Positions 28,172 to 36,611 of a DNA stretch of 64,000 bases are shown here, piece by piece. Origin of the DNA: Bryobacterales bacterium (GTDB lineage Bacteria > Acidobacteriota > Terriglobia > Bryobacterales > Bryobacteraceae). The stretch's first letter is position 1. Each line of letters begins with the position of its first letter. Location of the stretch: assembly GCA_016713735.1 (NCBI GenBank), contig JADJOP010000043.1:62001-126000 (forward strand), read 5' to 3'. Both the position numbers and the translations under genes were made by a program. A model generated the notes under the pieces. It saw only the letters and a list, made by a program, of their open reading frames with translations, was not told the origin of the DNA and made no database searches.

Positions 28172-29976
28172 TCGCGCAGGACCTCCTTTCTCTGGCGCGT
28201 GCGCACGGCCAGTTGGCTGAAGCTGTTCATGGACACATACTGAGCGAGGAAATTTTCCAGGACGGCGGAGAACAGGTAAGCGCCGCCGCCGACGAAGCGG
28301 TCCTCATCCAGTTCCAGGTCGACGTACATGCCGCGGACGTAGGAGATGCCATGCTCGGTGACGACGCGGGCGAACTGGCGGCGGCTGTTGACGCCGGTGA
28401 TGCCTTCCACCTGCTGGTCCAAGTGAGGGCGGGCGGAGAACTGGTAGAGCCGCAGCATCTCCTGGAGGGCATCCTTGCCGTCTTCGACCAGCGAGAGGTA
28501 GTTGAGCGAGAGATGGGAGATGAGGCGCCAGAGGGCATCGCGCGAGGTGGCCGGGCGGACGGCTGAGGTGGGCTTGTGGAGGGCCTGGATGCGATCGAGG
28601 ACGGCGGCGGAGTCGAGGTTGAAGTCGGCGCCGTCGTTGGAGAGGGCGAGGCGCGAGGGGAGGTCGCCGTTGGTGCAGGTGCAGTGGAGGGAGAGGGTAT
28701 CCATCGGTAGCCGCAAGGGCCGGCCGGTGAGGTCGACCAGGGTGAGCCAGATCTCGGTGGCGCCGTCGGGATCGGCGGGGATGGGCCGCCGTGTGCCCTG
28801 CCAGAAGGTGGCATCCTCCTTGCCGAAGGCGCCGTGGCGGAAGCTGAAGAAGGGGGCAAACTCGACGGTTTGGCCTGTCTTTTCCCGCGTGCAGGTCACC
28901 TTGTCGAGGGAGAAGACTTCGGTCCGGGTGTCGCCGCGGATATCGGCGATGACGCGGTATTCGAAATTCGCCTCGGTGAGCAGGATGGGTTCGGCGAGCT
29001 TGTGGAAGAGGTTGACGGCCGGGGTGCAGCCGAGCCGGAAGGTGCCTGGATTCACGGCCGCTTCGAGCGATTCCTGGCGCGTGGAGCGTTCGAACTCATC
29101 AAAGAGGAACAACACCTCGGCGGATTCGGTGAAGCCCGCTTCGGCCATCGCTTCGAGGCCTGTGAGTTCAAAGAAGAGGAATTTTTCCGGGAAGGAGAAG
29201 TACTCTTGCAGCAGGCGGTAGGCTTCGAGCGAGCGTGCGGGGTAGGGCAGCAGCGCCTCATCGGGGCCGAAGCCGACCGGACGGAGCGCATCCGAGGGCA
29301 ACGGCACGGGGCGGCCGCGGAACTTGGGGCGCGGATCGCGCAGCAGGATTTCCTGGCAGTTGTTGGCCAGCAGTTCGTAGAGCGTATAGGCCATGGCGCT
29401 GTCGGCGGCGAGGTAGAAGCGGAGCTTCTTGGGACCCAACTCGGCGAAGGTGGTGCCGGGAAAGCAGCGCAGCATGAGGCGAAGGGCCGAGACGCGGTTG
29501 GGGGCCTTGATGGGGGGATCGATGCGGTCAGGCGTGGACCACTGGGCCTCGGCGACTTCGATGGGCCAGAGTTCGGTGTCGTAGCAGGTGGTGAAGCGGC
29601 AGGCGACGCCGCCCGCCGGGCGTGTATGGAGCACCGTGCCGCGGGGCATGCGGAGGGCCGTGGTGAGCTTGCCGCGCGCCGGGTCGAGCTGGAACTGGAC
29701 GATGGTGGAAGAGGGCAGCGGACGCGTGTAGTGGGGATAGACGACGTTGAGCAGCGCCTGGGTGATTTCGGGGAATTCGTCGTCGAGCTTGAGGTGGATG
29801 CGGGCGGCGAGCAGGGCGAAGGACTCGAGCATGCGCTCGACGTGCGGGTCTTCGCAGCGGTTGGCCTCCAGTTGCAGGCGCGAAGCGATCTTCGGGTAGC
29901 GCTTGGCGAAGTCGCCGCCCATCTGGCGCAGATAAGTGAGTTCCCGCTCGTAGTAGCCGAGCAGTTCGTCACGCAC
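28135..29976 (-). CDS. tssF: T6SS baseplate protein TssF
   Basis: The 613-residue protein is a full-length TssF (VasA/ImpG): the N-terminal YYERELTYLRQMGGDFAKRYPKIA, RCEDPHVERMLESFALLAAR, and the C-terminal VVTEHGISYVRGMYVDLELD are all typical. TssF dimerises with TssG into baseplate wedges that surround the VgrG spike. It overlaps the tssE stop by 8 bases, indicating translational coupling. No break is seen. Confidence 0.95.
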   Translation of the reverse strand: MRDELLGYYERELTYLRQMGGDFAKRYPKIASRLQLEANRCEDPHVERMLESFALLAARIHLKLDDEFPEITQALLNVVYPHYTRPLPSSTIVQFQLDPARGKLTTALRMPRGTVLHTRPAGGVACRFTTCYDTELWPIEVAEAQWSTPDRIDPPIKAPNRVSALRLMLRCFPGTTFAELGPKKLRFYLAADSAMAYTLYELLANNCQEILLRDPRPKFRGRPVPLPSDALRPVGFGPDEALLPYPARSLEAYRLLQEYFSFPEKFLFFELTGLEAMAEAGFTESAEVLFLFDEFERSTRQESLEAAVNPGTFRLGCTPAVNLFHKLAEPILLTEANFEYRVIADIRGDTRTEVFSLDKVTCTREKTGQTVEFAPFFSFRHGAFGKEDATFWQGTRRPIPADPDGATEIWLTLVDLTGRPLRLPMDTLSLHCTCTNGDLPSRLALSNDGADFNLDSAAVLDRIQALHKPTSAVRPATSRDALWRLISHLSLNYLSLVEDGKDALQEMLRLYQFSARPHLDQQVEGITGVNSRRQFARVVTEHGISYVRGMYVDLELDEDRFVGGGAYLFSAVLENFLAQYVSMNSFSQLAVRTRQRKEVLREWPPKAGSRILL

Positions 29977-30484
29977 GGTCTTTGCCCTCCACGGAGTATT
30001 CTCCGCTGGTCAGCTCGAGGGTGGTGTCGAAGGCGATGCGCTCGGGGGCCGGTTCGATCATGAGAAGCGCCTCGATGACGAAGCGCAGCACGCGCGCTCT
30101 TCCGGGAGCGGGCTGGAGGGAGACGGCGACGTTGGTGAGGCGGGGCTCGTAGTCGGCGATGACGCGTTCGATCATCGACATGAGCACCTTCTGGTCCTTC
30201 GACGACGACACGGCGAGGCCGGAGATGTCGGGCAGGCCGTAATAAAAGACCGAGTGCTGCAGCTCCTGCGAGCCTTCGGGGACTTCCACCGGGGGGGGGC
30301 GCGAGTTGAGGAGGAACTCCAGGTCGCGGCGGATGGAAATTTTGAGATCGCGCAAGGACTGGGCCTGTGAGGTGATGGCCTCGGCGCGGACGGTGGGCTC
30401 GCGGTCAATCAGGCGGTCGAGCAGCGACGCCTGGCCGATGCCAAAGGTGTTGTCGCGGATCGGCGATGGATTGTTGCGCGCCAT
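29969..30484 (-). CDS. tssE: T6SS gp25-like baseplate protein TssE
   Basis: The 171-residue gp25-like protein contains SLLDRLIDREP, the central SIRRDLEFLLNSRPPPVEVPEGSQE region (in pieces), SVFYYGLPDISGLAV, and the conserved IERVIADYEPRLTNVAVSL near the C-terminus that carries the family's E-P-R signature. TssE links the baseplate to the first sheath ring. It lies three bases after tssA and overlaps tssF. Confidence 0.92.
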   Translation of the reverse strand: MARNNPSPIRDNTFGIGQASLLDRLIDREPTVRAEAITSQAQSLRDLKISIRRDLEFLLNSRPPPVEVPEGSQELQHSVFYYGLPDISGLAVSSSKDQKVLMSMIERVIADYEPRLTNVAVSLQPAPGRARVLRFVIEALLMIEPAPERIAFDTTLELTSGEYSVEGKDRA

Positions 30485-30487
30485 GGC

Positions 30488-32541
30488 TTACTTCCTGCGG
30501 AGCGTGAGCCCTCGCACGGGGTCGAGCCGGCAGATGCGGGCATAGAGCGCCGCCCGCCGCTCCTCGTCACCGCCCATCTTATCGAGGCAGCGGAAGAGCA
30601 GGGCCAGCGGCTGGGTGATGGTGTCGGAAGACTCCCAGCCGTCGAGCGAGCGCTTTTCGATCTCGCCGGCGAGGTCTTCGAGAATGGGGTAAGCCACCGG
30701 TTCATGGCCGGTCGTCATGCAGATTTCAGCCAATTGCACCTTGCGGAGGAATCGGCCGCGGCCGGAGGTTTCTTGAGAGGCCTCGCGCGACATGATGCGG
30801 ATGGCATCTTCCACGCGGCCGGACTTGGCGGCGGCCAGGGCCAGCACGTGCGCGTCGGGGGTCTCGTCGGGTGGCGCATGGGGCAGGACGCGGACGCCCT
30901 CGCCGGGGATGCGTTCGTTCTTCAGCCACTGCCGGGTGTCGCGATTGGCGCAGGGGGTGTCGTCGGCCAGCGTGGCTTCGGGCAGTTCGGGATAGTCGGA
31001 GAGAAACAGCGACAACTCCTGGCGGAGCGCACGGGCGGCCTTCAAATGGCCCAATTGTTCGAGGGACTGGATGGCCAGCCGTTGCGGATCGAGCCAGGCG
31101 CGCCCGCAGGCCTCGCCGATGGCCCGTTCGCAGGCTTCCAGAAGCTCCTCCTGTGTACCTTCCAGGGAAAGCCGCTTCAGGTCGACGCGCTGGGAGGTGA
31201 CCGGGGGCGCCAGGGTAAGCGGATCGGGCTCGGCTCCGTCGTCGCGGAGTTCGGCCCAGCGGAGAGCGCGCAGGACGAGATAAGAGACGGTGCTGGCCGG
31301 GTTGTCGGTGCGCAGGAAGTGGGCGGCGGCGGCGATTTGGGCGATGGCGTCCTCGCGCGTGCGGATCTTGCCGGGCTTGTAAGCGCCGGTTGCCGCGGGG
31401 GCGGGCATCAACTCGTCTTCGTCTTCTTCCTCCTCCTCGCCGGCGGGCATCAACTCGCCCGTATCCTCGTCCTCATCCTCCTCCACGGCGGCGGGCAGGA
31501 GTTCGCCGCTGTCCTCGTCCTCATCGCCGCCGACGGGCGCCATTTCGCCGGTGTCTTCGTCGAAGCCGCCCGCGGGCAGCATCTCACCGCTGTCGTCGTC
31601 GGCCCCGGCGGCGGGCAACATCTCGCCCGTGTCTTCGTCCACTCCTCCGACCGGCAGCATCTCGCCGTCGTCGTCATATGCGGGAGCAGCCGGAGGCGGC
31701 GCCGGGGCGGCCGTGGGCGTAACCGTGGGGCGAGCGCCGCGCTGGGGCTTGGGAGCCGCCGCGGTCTCTCCGCCGGAGCGCTTCATATACATCACGTGCG
31801 CGGCGTTTTTGATCTCCTCGAGCGTCTGCCGTAAGGGAATGAAGTTGGGGGCGAACTCGCCGAACTTGTCGTTGCAGTAGTCGTTGAAGGTGGAAAGGTA
31901 CTCGAGCAGGCCCTCCAACTCCGTCTTCAAGCCGGCCAGGAAGTCGGCCGGCGTCTCCTGGAGGGCGGTTTCAAACTCTCCGGGGTGACCCTGCCTTCGT
32001 CGACGGCCTCCTGCCGCGCCGAGGCCTTCTCCGAGACGTTTTTCGATTCGGCCTCGGTGGCGATCTTCTTGCTTTCCTCGTAGTGGGCGTAGGTGAAGCC
32101 CGCCTGCGGGATTGGTGTTTCCTTGAGCAGAAGCGTGAACTGGGTGCCTACCAGGTTGAGGTGGGCGGCGCGAAACTCGACATCCTCTGGTTCCTCGACC
32201 AGCGGATAGATCGTGTCCCAGTAGTTTTCAATGAGGCCGTGGAGAAGTTTGAGGCCTTCGAGCAGGCCGGGGAAACCCTCGGTCGCCGTGAGCGCCTCGG
32301 TAAGCCAGGCGGCGATTTGGAGATCCTTGGTGTGCTTGCTGAGGGCCTCTTTGCCCAGTTTGATGACCTTGGGATAGTCGGCGACCTTGACTTCGCGCTT
32401 CCACACGCCAAGGTCGAGATCCTCGTCCTTACGACGGGCCTCTTTCATCTCCTCGGTCAGCTTGTGGTAACGCAGGTCCGCGCCCGACGGATTGTCGCCG
32501 GGGATGGGTTTCAGCAGGGCGTCGAGATCGATCGACGGCAT
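30488..32541 (-). CDS. tssA: T6SS cap/assembly protein TssA with acidic repeat insert (frameshifted)
   Basis: The N-terminal frame (204 residues) is the ImpA/TssA N domain: LLKPIPGDNPSGADLRY, LEGLKLLHGLIENYWDTIYP. It ends in a nonsense tail. The next frame runs 480 residues from MKTELEGLLEYLSTFNDYC to the C-terminal TssA/VasJ-like region (TREDAIAQIAAAAHFLRTDNP, and VSYLVLRALRW). Adding one base near 31977-31981 gives VTPEEFETALQETPADFLAG across the junction and about 684 residues in total. That is longer than most TssA, partly because of the acidic repeat insert. TssA directs sheath polymerisation and caps its distal end. Confidence 0.85.
31391..31678 (-). repeat. Seven acidic DEDTGEMLPAGG-type repeats inside tssA
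   Basis: The linker of TssA contains about seven tandem units of 12-15 residues with the pattern (D/E)n-(S/T)-G-E-(M/L)-(L/M/A)-P-(A/V)-(G/A)-(G/A), e.g. DEDTGEMLPAAG and DDDSGEMLPAGG, becoming Glu-rich toward the C-terminal side. The DNA units are similar enough to suggest growth by slippage or unequal crossing-over. Confidence 0.75.
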
Positions 32542-32547
32542 GGGCGG

Positions 32548-33258
32548 CTACTGGGCCGCCGCGGATTGCCCGGTGGTGAGGGTTCGGACTTCCAGCAGCG
32601 GCATCTCCTCTCCATCGGCGAGCCAGAGTTTCTGGCCCTCGGGGACGACCTCGCCGGAAGCCAGTTCCGACCAGATGGTCATGCGGCCGAGGCGCACGAG
32701 GTCATCGGCGTTGTTGCAGGCCAGGGGGGTGAGCACGGGCAGCAGGACGTCGCCGAGGTCAGCCTGCTCGGCCGAACGGGTGCGGAGGTTGGCGGGCAGC
32801 CAGATGAGGTCGCGCAGCTTCTTGGGCGCCTCGATTTTGATCTCCTGAATGTTGGCCAGGGGGATCCACATATAATCGGCGCCGGCGATCACCTCCAGGC
32901 GGGGGCCGATGCGGGGATCGGCGTCCTCCAGCGAGGCAATCACTTTGCCGTTGAGCACCGAGGGGATGTCGGGCTGCGCGGGCACATCCGGCATCTGGCC
33001 GGAGGCGAACATCTCCTGCCGGGTGCGTTCGGCGGCGAGGGCGCCGCGGTACATCAGGGCGCCCATCCTCTTGGCCTGGTCGTTGCCGGCCAGGATGTCC
33101 AGTTGTTTGTCTGCGCGGTCCCACAAGCCGGCAAAGCACAACAGCTCAAAGAAAAATGAGCGGCGCTGGGTGTCGGTGGGATGCTCGCGCAGCTCCGACC
33201 CCAGCGCCTCGATGGCTTCATTCAGCTTGCCCGCGGCGAACAAGTCGCGTGCAGTCAT
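32548..33258 (-). CDS. tagJ: T6SS accessory protein TagJ (ImpE family)
   Basis: The 236-residue protein is an ImpE/TagJ. The N-terminal helical repeat region (LFAAGKLNEAIEALGSELRE, FFFELLCFAGLWDRADKQL) is followed by a beta-rich C-terminal domain (DYMWIPLANIQEIKIEAPK, LRDLIWLPANLRT). TagJ is known to bind TssB and the ClpV N domain in some systems and adjusts sheath recycling. It sits between hcp and tssA, six bases before tssA. Confidence 0.92.
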   Translation of the reverse strand: MTARDLFAAGKLNEAIEALGSELREHPTDTQRRSFFFELLCFAGLWDRADKQLDILAGNDQAKRMGALMYRGALAAERTRQEMFASGQMPDVPAQPDIPSVLNGKVIASLEDADPRIGPRLEVIAGADYMWIPLANIQEIKIEAPKKLRDLIWLPANLRTRSAEQADLGDVLLPVLTPLACNNADDLVRLGRMTIWSELASGEVVPEGQKLWLADGEEMPLLEVRTLTTGQSAAAQ

Positions 33259-33286
33259 CTGCGGGCTACCTTTTCCGGCTCCTCAA

Positions 33287-33812
33287 TTAGGAGCCATACG
33301 TGGTGTTGCGTTCGATGTCCCACCCGTAGGTGTTGTTGCCGCCCTTGACGGTCTTGCCGTCTTCGATCTCGCGATCGGTGACATGGAACTTCTTGAAGGC
33401 GACGGTGAAGTGTTCGCCGGGCAGGCCGCCGGTGCCGCCCGAGTGCAAGGCCGTAGCTTTCGATATAGCACACTTCGGCGGTGACGGTCTTGTACTCGAC
33501 CAGGCCGCCCTTGGCGCCGGTCATGAAGCAGTGGATGACCACCTTGTCCAGGCTATCGCCGCTGGTGCAGTACTGGAACAGCTTCGTGGAGATCTTGTCG
33601 AGGGACTTCTCGATGGCGATCGGGCTGATGGTGACCCCAGCGCCGCCGAGCCCGCTGCCGTGACCCATGGTGGCCGCACCCTGGTAGTCCATGTGGAACG
33701 TGTGGATCTGGGTGCACTTGTCCAGGGCGGGGAACTTGGCCGAGGTGAACTCGCCTTCCAACTTCGCGCCCGAATCCCAAAACTCAACGATAAAGGTACT
33801 TCCTTCAGACAT
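33287..33812 (-). CDS. hcp: T6SS tube protein Hcp/TssD, copy 1 (frameshifted)
   Basis: The first frame from ATG 33812 gives an Hcp-like chain (TFIVEFWDSGAKLEGE, DKVVIHCFMTGAKGG, VTAEVCYIESYGL) and then loses homology. The next frame restores the family's C-terminus (LPGEHFTVAFKKFHV, GWDIERNTTYGS) and stops at 33289. Removing one A from the plus-strand pair at 33447-33448 yields SYGLHSGGTGGLPG at the junction and 174 residues, a normal Hcp size. Hcp hexamers stack into the inner tube. Confidence 0.85.
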
Positions 33813-33846
33813 GGCTTTCTTCCTCCGTGATCCTCAGTCTTCTTGG

Positions 33847-34350
33847 TTACGCGTCGTTGGATTCGCGCGAGCCGACGTTGTACTTGGCGGCGATGCGCGG
33901 GCCCTGGGAGCCGTCGACCTTCAATTGGAAGTACTCCAGCGTGATGTCGTCGTAGGCGAAGCTGACCGGCTCGGGAGCGCTGGAAGATGAGGTGTCCGGG
34001 GTGACGCCGGCGATCTTGGCGTTCTTCAGCGTAATGCGGACGAAGACCGGGCCCTCTTCGCCTTTCTGGCCGGTCCGGCGTCCTTCGAAGAGAATCTCGT
34101 CGAAGTGCTCGCCGGTCATCAGCATCTTGGAGATCTTCGGGCTCGACTTATCGCGGACCTTGGTGATGGAGAACAGGCTGAAGTTGGGTGTTCCCAACGA
34201 CCCGCCCGTGCTCTTGGTGACATCGACCGGATTGGAGATGTTCAAGCCCCAGCTGTTCACCTCGCACCAGTTCTCATAGCCCATTTTTTTGCAGCTGCCG
34301 GGCACATCGGGCCCTTTCAGCTTCATGTAGTAGTAGGAACCTTGGCTCAT
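33847..34350 (-). CDS. hcp: T6SS tube protein Hcp/TssD, copy 2
   Basis: The 167-residue protein is an Hcp-family member: YYYMKLKGPDVPGSCKK at the start, VDVTKSTGGSLGTPNFSLFSITK, the conserved helix region SPKISKMLMTGEHFDEILFEG, and the final strands EPVSFAYDDITLEYFQLKVDG. It differs clearly from copy 1, so the two may be alternative or mixed tube subunits, or one may act as a carrier for cargo. It lies 73 bases after tssC and 34 bases before copy 1. Confidence 0.88.
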   Translation of the reverse strand: MSQGSYYYMKLKGPDVPGSCKKMGYENWCEVNSWGLNISNPVDVTKSTGGSLGTPNFSLFSITKVRDKSSPKISKMLMTGEHFDEILFEGRRTGQKGEEGPVFVRITLKNAKIAGVTPDTSSSSAPEPVSFAYDDITLEYFQLKVDGSQGPRIAAKYNVGSRESNDA

Positions 34351-34423
34351 TGCTTTCTGATTGCCTCCTCTATCCCATACTGCTCGGATGACGCGGGGAA
34401 TGCGTCATCCGAGCCGAATTAAT

Positions 34424-35920
34424 TTATCGAGTCGCCTTCGGCAGTTCCGCCACCAGGCGCAGAGACACGCTCAGTTCGTCGAGCTGGAAGTGGGGCCGCA
34501 TGAAGGCAACGGCTTTGAAGACGCCGGGCTTGCCGGGGACCTCGACCACGTCCACGCGCGCCTCGCGCAGCGGGAACTTGGCCTTGACGCCCTGGGAAGC
34601 GAAATCGTCCTCGGTGACGTACTTCTGGATCCAGTTGTTGAGGAACACCTCGCACTGTTTCTTGTTGGTAAAGCTGCCGACCTTGTCGCGCATCATCGCC
34701 TTCAGATAGTGAGCGAAGCGCGAGGTGGCCATGATGTAAGGCAGTTGAGCCGAGAGCTTGGCGTTGGCGTTGGCCGCGTCGGTGTCGTAGAGGCGGCACT
34801 TTTGCGCCGACTGCACGCTGAAGAAGGCCGCATAGTCGGTGCCCTTGCAGTGGACCAGCGGGGCAAAGCCGAGGTCGGCCAACTCCTTCTCGCGGCGGTC
34901 GGTGATGATCGTCTCGGTGGGGCACTTCAGGGAAATGTCGCCCTGTTCGGTGGTGAAGGTATGCACGGGCAGGCCTTCCACCAGGCCGCCGCCTTCCACG
35001 CCGCGGATGGCGGCGCACCAGCCGTGGCGGGCAAAGGCCTGTGTCATGCGCGCGCCGAGCGCGTAGGCGGCGTTGCCCCAGAGGTATTTCTCGTGGTCGA
35101 CGCCGGTGATGTTCTCCTCGTAGTTGAACTCATCGATGCGCTTGGTGGCGCGGCCGTAAGGAACGCGCATCAGCACGCGGGGCATGGTGAGGGCGACATA
35201 GCGCGAGTCCTCAGACAACCGGAAGCCCTTCCAGCGGGCGTATTCGGTGGTGTCGAAGACCTTGGCCAGATCGCGGGGAGCGTCGAGCTGGGTGAAGCTC
35301 TCCAGGTTCATCATGTCCGGCGAGGTGGCCGTGACGAACGGGGCATGGGCGGCCGCCGCCACCTGGCTCAAGCGCTCGAGCAGTTCGATGTCCTCGGGGC
35401 CCTTGCCGAAGGAGTAGTCGCCGAGCATGGCGCCGAAGGGCTCGCCGCCGAAGACGCCGAACTCCTCTTCGTACACCTTCTTGAACATGTTGCTCTGGTC
35501 GAACTCGGGCACGCGCTGCAGGTCGCGCAGCAGTTCGCGCTTATTGATGTTGAAGAGTTTGATCTTCAGCATCACTCCGGTTTCGGACTGTTCAATGAGG
35601 TGGCGGATGCCGCGCCAGGTGGCCTCGAGCTGCTGGAACTTGGGGTGGTGGAGGATCTCATTCAACTGGAGCGACAGCAGGTGATCGATCTGGGCGATGC
35701 GCGATTCGATCATCGACTCGATGTCCTTGGACACGGTCATGTTGCCCTGCAGAACCTGGTCGACGAACTGCGTCACCATGTCGCGTCCGCGCGTTTTGGC
35801 CGCTTGGTCCTTGCCGAGGCGTCCGTTCTCGACGATGGAATCGAGCAGGCTCGGCTGTGCTTCCGTGGTGACTGTTTTGGGGGCCGCCGCCGCCTGCGAC
35901 GCGGCTTCTTTCTTAGCCAT
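34424..35920 (-). CDS. tssC: T6SS contractile sheath large subunit TssC
   Basis: The 498-residue protein is a full-length TssC (VipB/ImpC): LNEILHHPKFQQLEATWRG, GVMLKIKLFNINKRELLRDL, VYEEEFGVFGGEPFGAMLGDY in pieces, MPRVLMRVPYGRAT, EKYLWGNAAYALGARMTQAF, and a C-terminal LPLREARVDVVEVPGKPG-like segment. With TssB it forms the contractile sheath around the Hcp tube. Its start overlaps the tssB stop by eight bases. Confidence 0.96.
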   Translation of the reverse strand: MAKKEAASQAAAAPKTVTTEAQPSLLDSIVENGRLGKDQAAKTRGRDMVTQFVDQVLQGNMTVSKDIESMIESRIAQIDHLLSLQLNEILHHPKFQQLEATWRGIRHLIEQSETGVMLKIKLFNINKRELLRDLQRVPEFDQSNMFKKVYEEEFGVFGGEPFGAMLGDYSFGKGPEDIELLERLSQVAAAAHAPFVTATSPDMMNLESFTQLDAPRDLAKVFDTTEYARWKGFRLSEDSRYVALTMPRVLMRVPYGRATKRIDEFNYEENITGVDHEKYLWGNAAYALGARMTQAFARHGWCAAIRGVEGGGLVEGLPVHTFTTEQGDISLKCPTETIITDRREKELADLGFAPLVHCKGTDYAAFFSVQSAQKCRLYDTDAANANAKLSAQLPYIMATSRFAHYLKAMMRDKVGSFTNKKQCEVFLNNWIQKYVTEDDFASQGVKAKFPLREARVDVVEVPGKPGVFKAVAFMRPHFQLDELSVSLRLVAELPKATR

Positions 35921-36446
35921 TGGATGCCTCCTTGTCCTTCTTCATGCGTTCCAGTTCGGCCTTCAACTGGTCCATTTTGGCGTCGTCGCCCAACACCTCC
36001 GAGAGCAGGGCCTCCAGTTTCTCATTCCCTTGCAGGCTGCCCACCAGGTCACTGAGCTTGGTGCGAAGCTCGATCAGGTCGCGCAGCGGTTTGACGCCCA
36101 TGGCGACGCGGGCCGGTTCAAAGTCGTCCATGGACTTAAAGGTGAGGTCGACGCCGATCTTGCCGGCATCGGGATCCTCGCTCAGTCTGTTTTCCACGGT
36201 GAAGGCGACTCGCGGCTTCATGCTTTCCAGCACGGAGTCGAAATTGTCAGGGGTGATTTCGACAAAGCGGCGTTCCTTAACGCGCGGAAGCGGCTCTTCA
36301 GGCATGCCGCTCAGGTCGGCGAGCACACCCATCACAAACGGAATTTCTTTTAACTCGATCGCTCCGCCGATCTCGACGTCGTAGGTGACGTGGACGCGGG
36401 GCGGCCGCACGCGTTCCAGCTTCGCGTGGACACTTTCTCTAGCCAT
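35913..36446 (-). CDS. tssB: T6SS contractile sheath small subunit TssB
   Basis: The 177-residue protein is TssB (VipA/ImpB): RVHVTYDVEIGGAIELKEIP, FVMGVLADLSG, and the C-terminal helices carrying LIELRTKLSDLVGSLQGN. It is first in the minus-strand T6SS arm; GGAGG at 36457-36461 precedes the ATG and a promoter-like pair lies at 36482-36510. Its middle helix FTVENRLSEDPDAG fits the region that ClpV recognises in other TssB proteins. Confidence 0.96.
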   Translation of the reverse strand: MARESVHAKLERVRPPRVHVTYDVEIGGAIELKEIPFVMGVLADLSGMPEEPLPRVKERRFVEITPDNFDSVLESMKPRVAFTVENRLSEDPDAGKIGVDLTFKSMDDFEPARVAMGVKPLRDLIELRTKLSDLVGSLQGNEKLEALLSEVLGDDAKMDQLKAELERMKKDKEASNG

Positions 36447-36481
36447 AGCAGTAGCCTCCGGAAGGAAATCTGACGAAACCT

Positions 36482-36510
36482 AGTATGTCTGTGAGTGCCA
36501 CCACCGTCAA
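36482..36510 (-). promoter_or_regulatory. Sigma-70-type promoter for the tssB-to-kinase arm
   Basis: On the minus strand TTGACG (36505-36510) is separated by exactly 17 bases from CATACT (36482-36487), 36 bases upstream of the tssB ATG. The surrounding 36510-36560 segment is unusually A/T-rich for the window and also separates tssB from the divergent fused sheath-like gene, so it probably serves both directions. Confidence 0.6.
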
Positions 36511-36611
36511 GCGGTTTTTTCCCCGCAAGCCGTAATAAAAAAAGACCTTTTTTTGTTCCGCGCGGAGTGACACAATCGAGCTGGCGATTGCGCAGTATGG
36601 AGGTAATGACT

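Noticed and set aside
36495..36611. N-terminal extension of the fused sheath gene from 36495
   Set aside because: That leader is Lys/Phe/Pro-rich and crosses the probable divergent promoter; ATG 36612 has a GGAGG site at the right distance.
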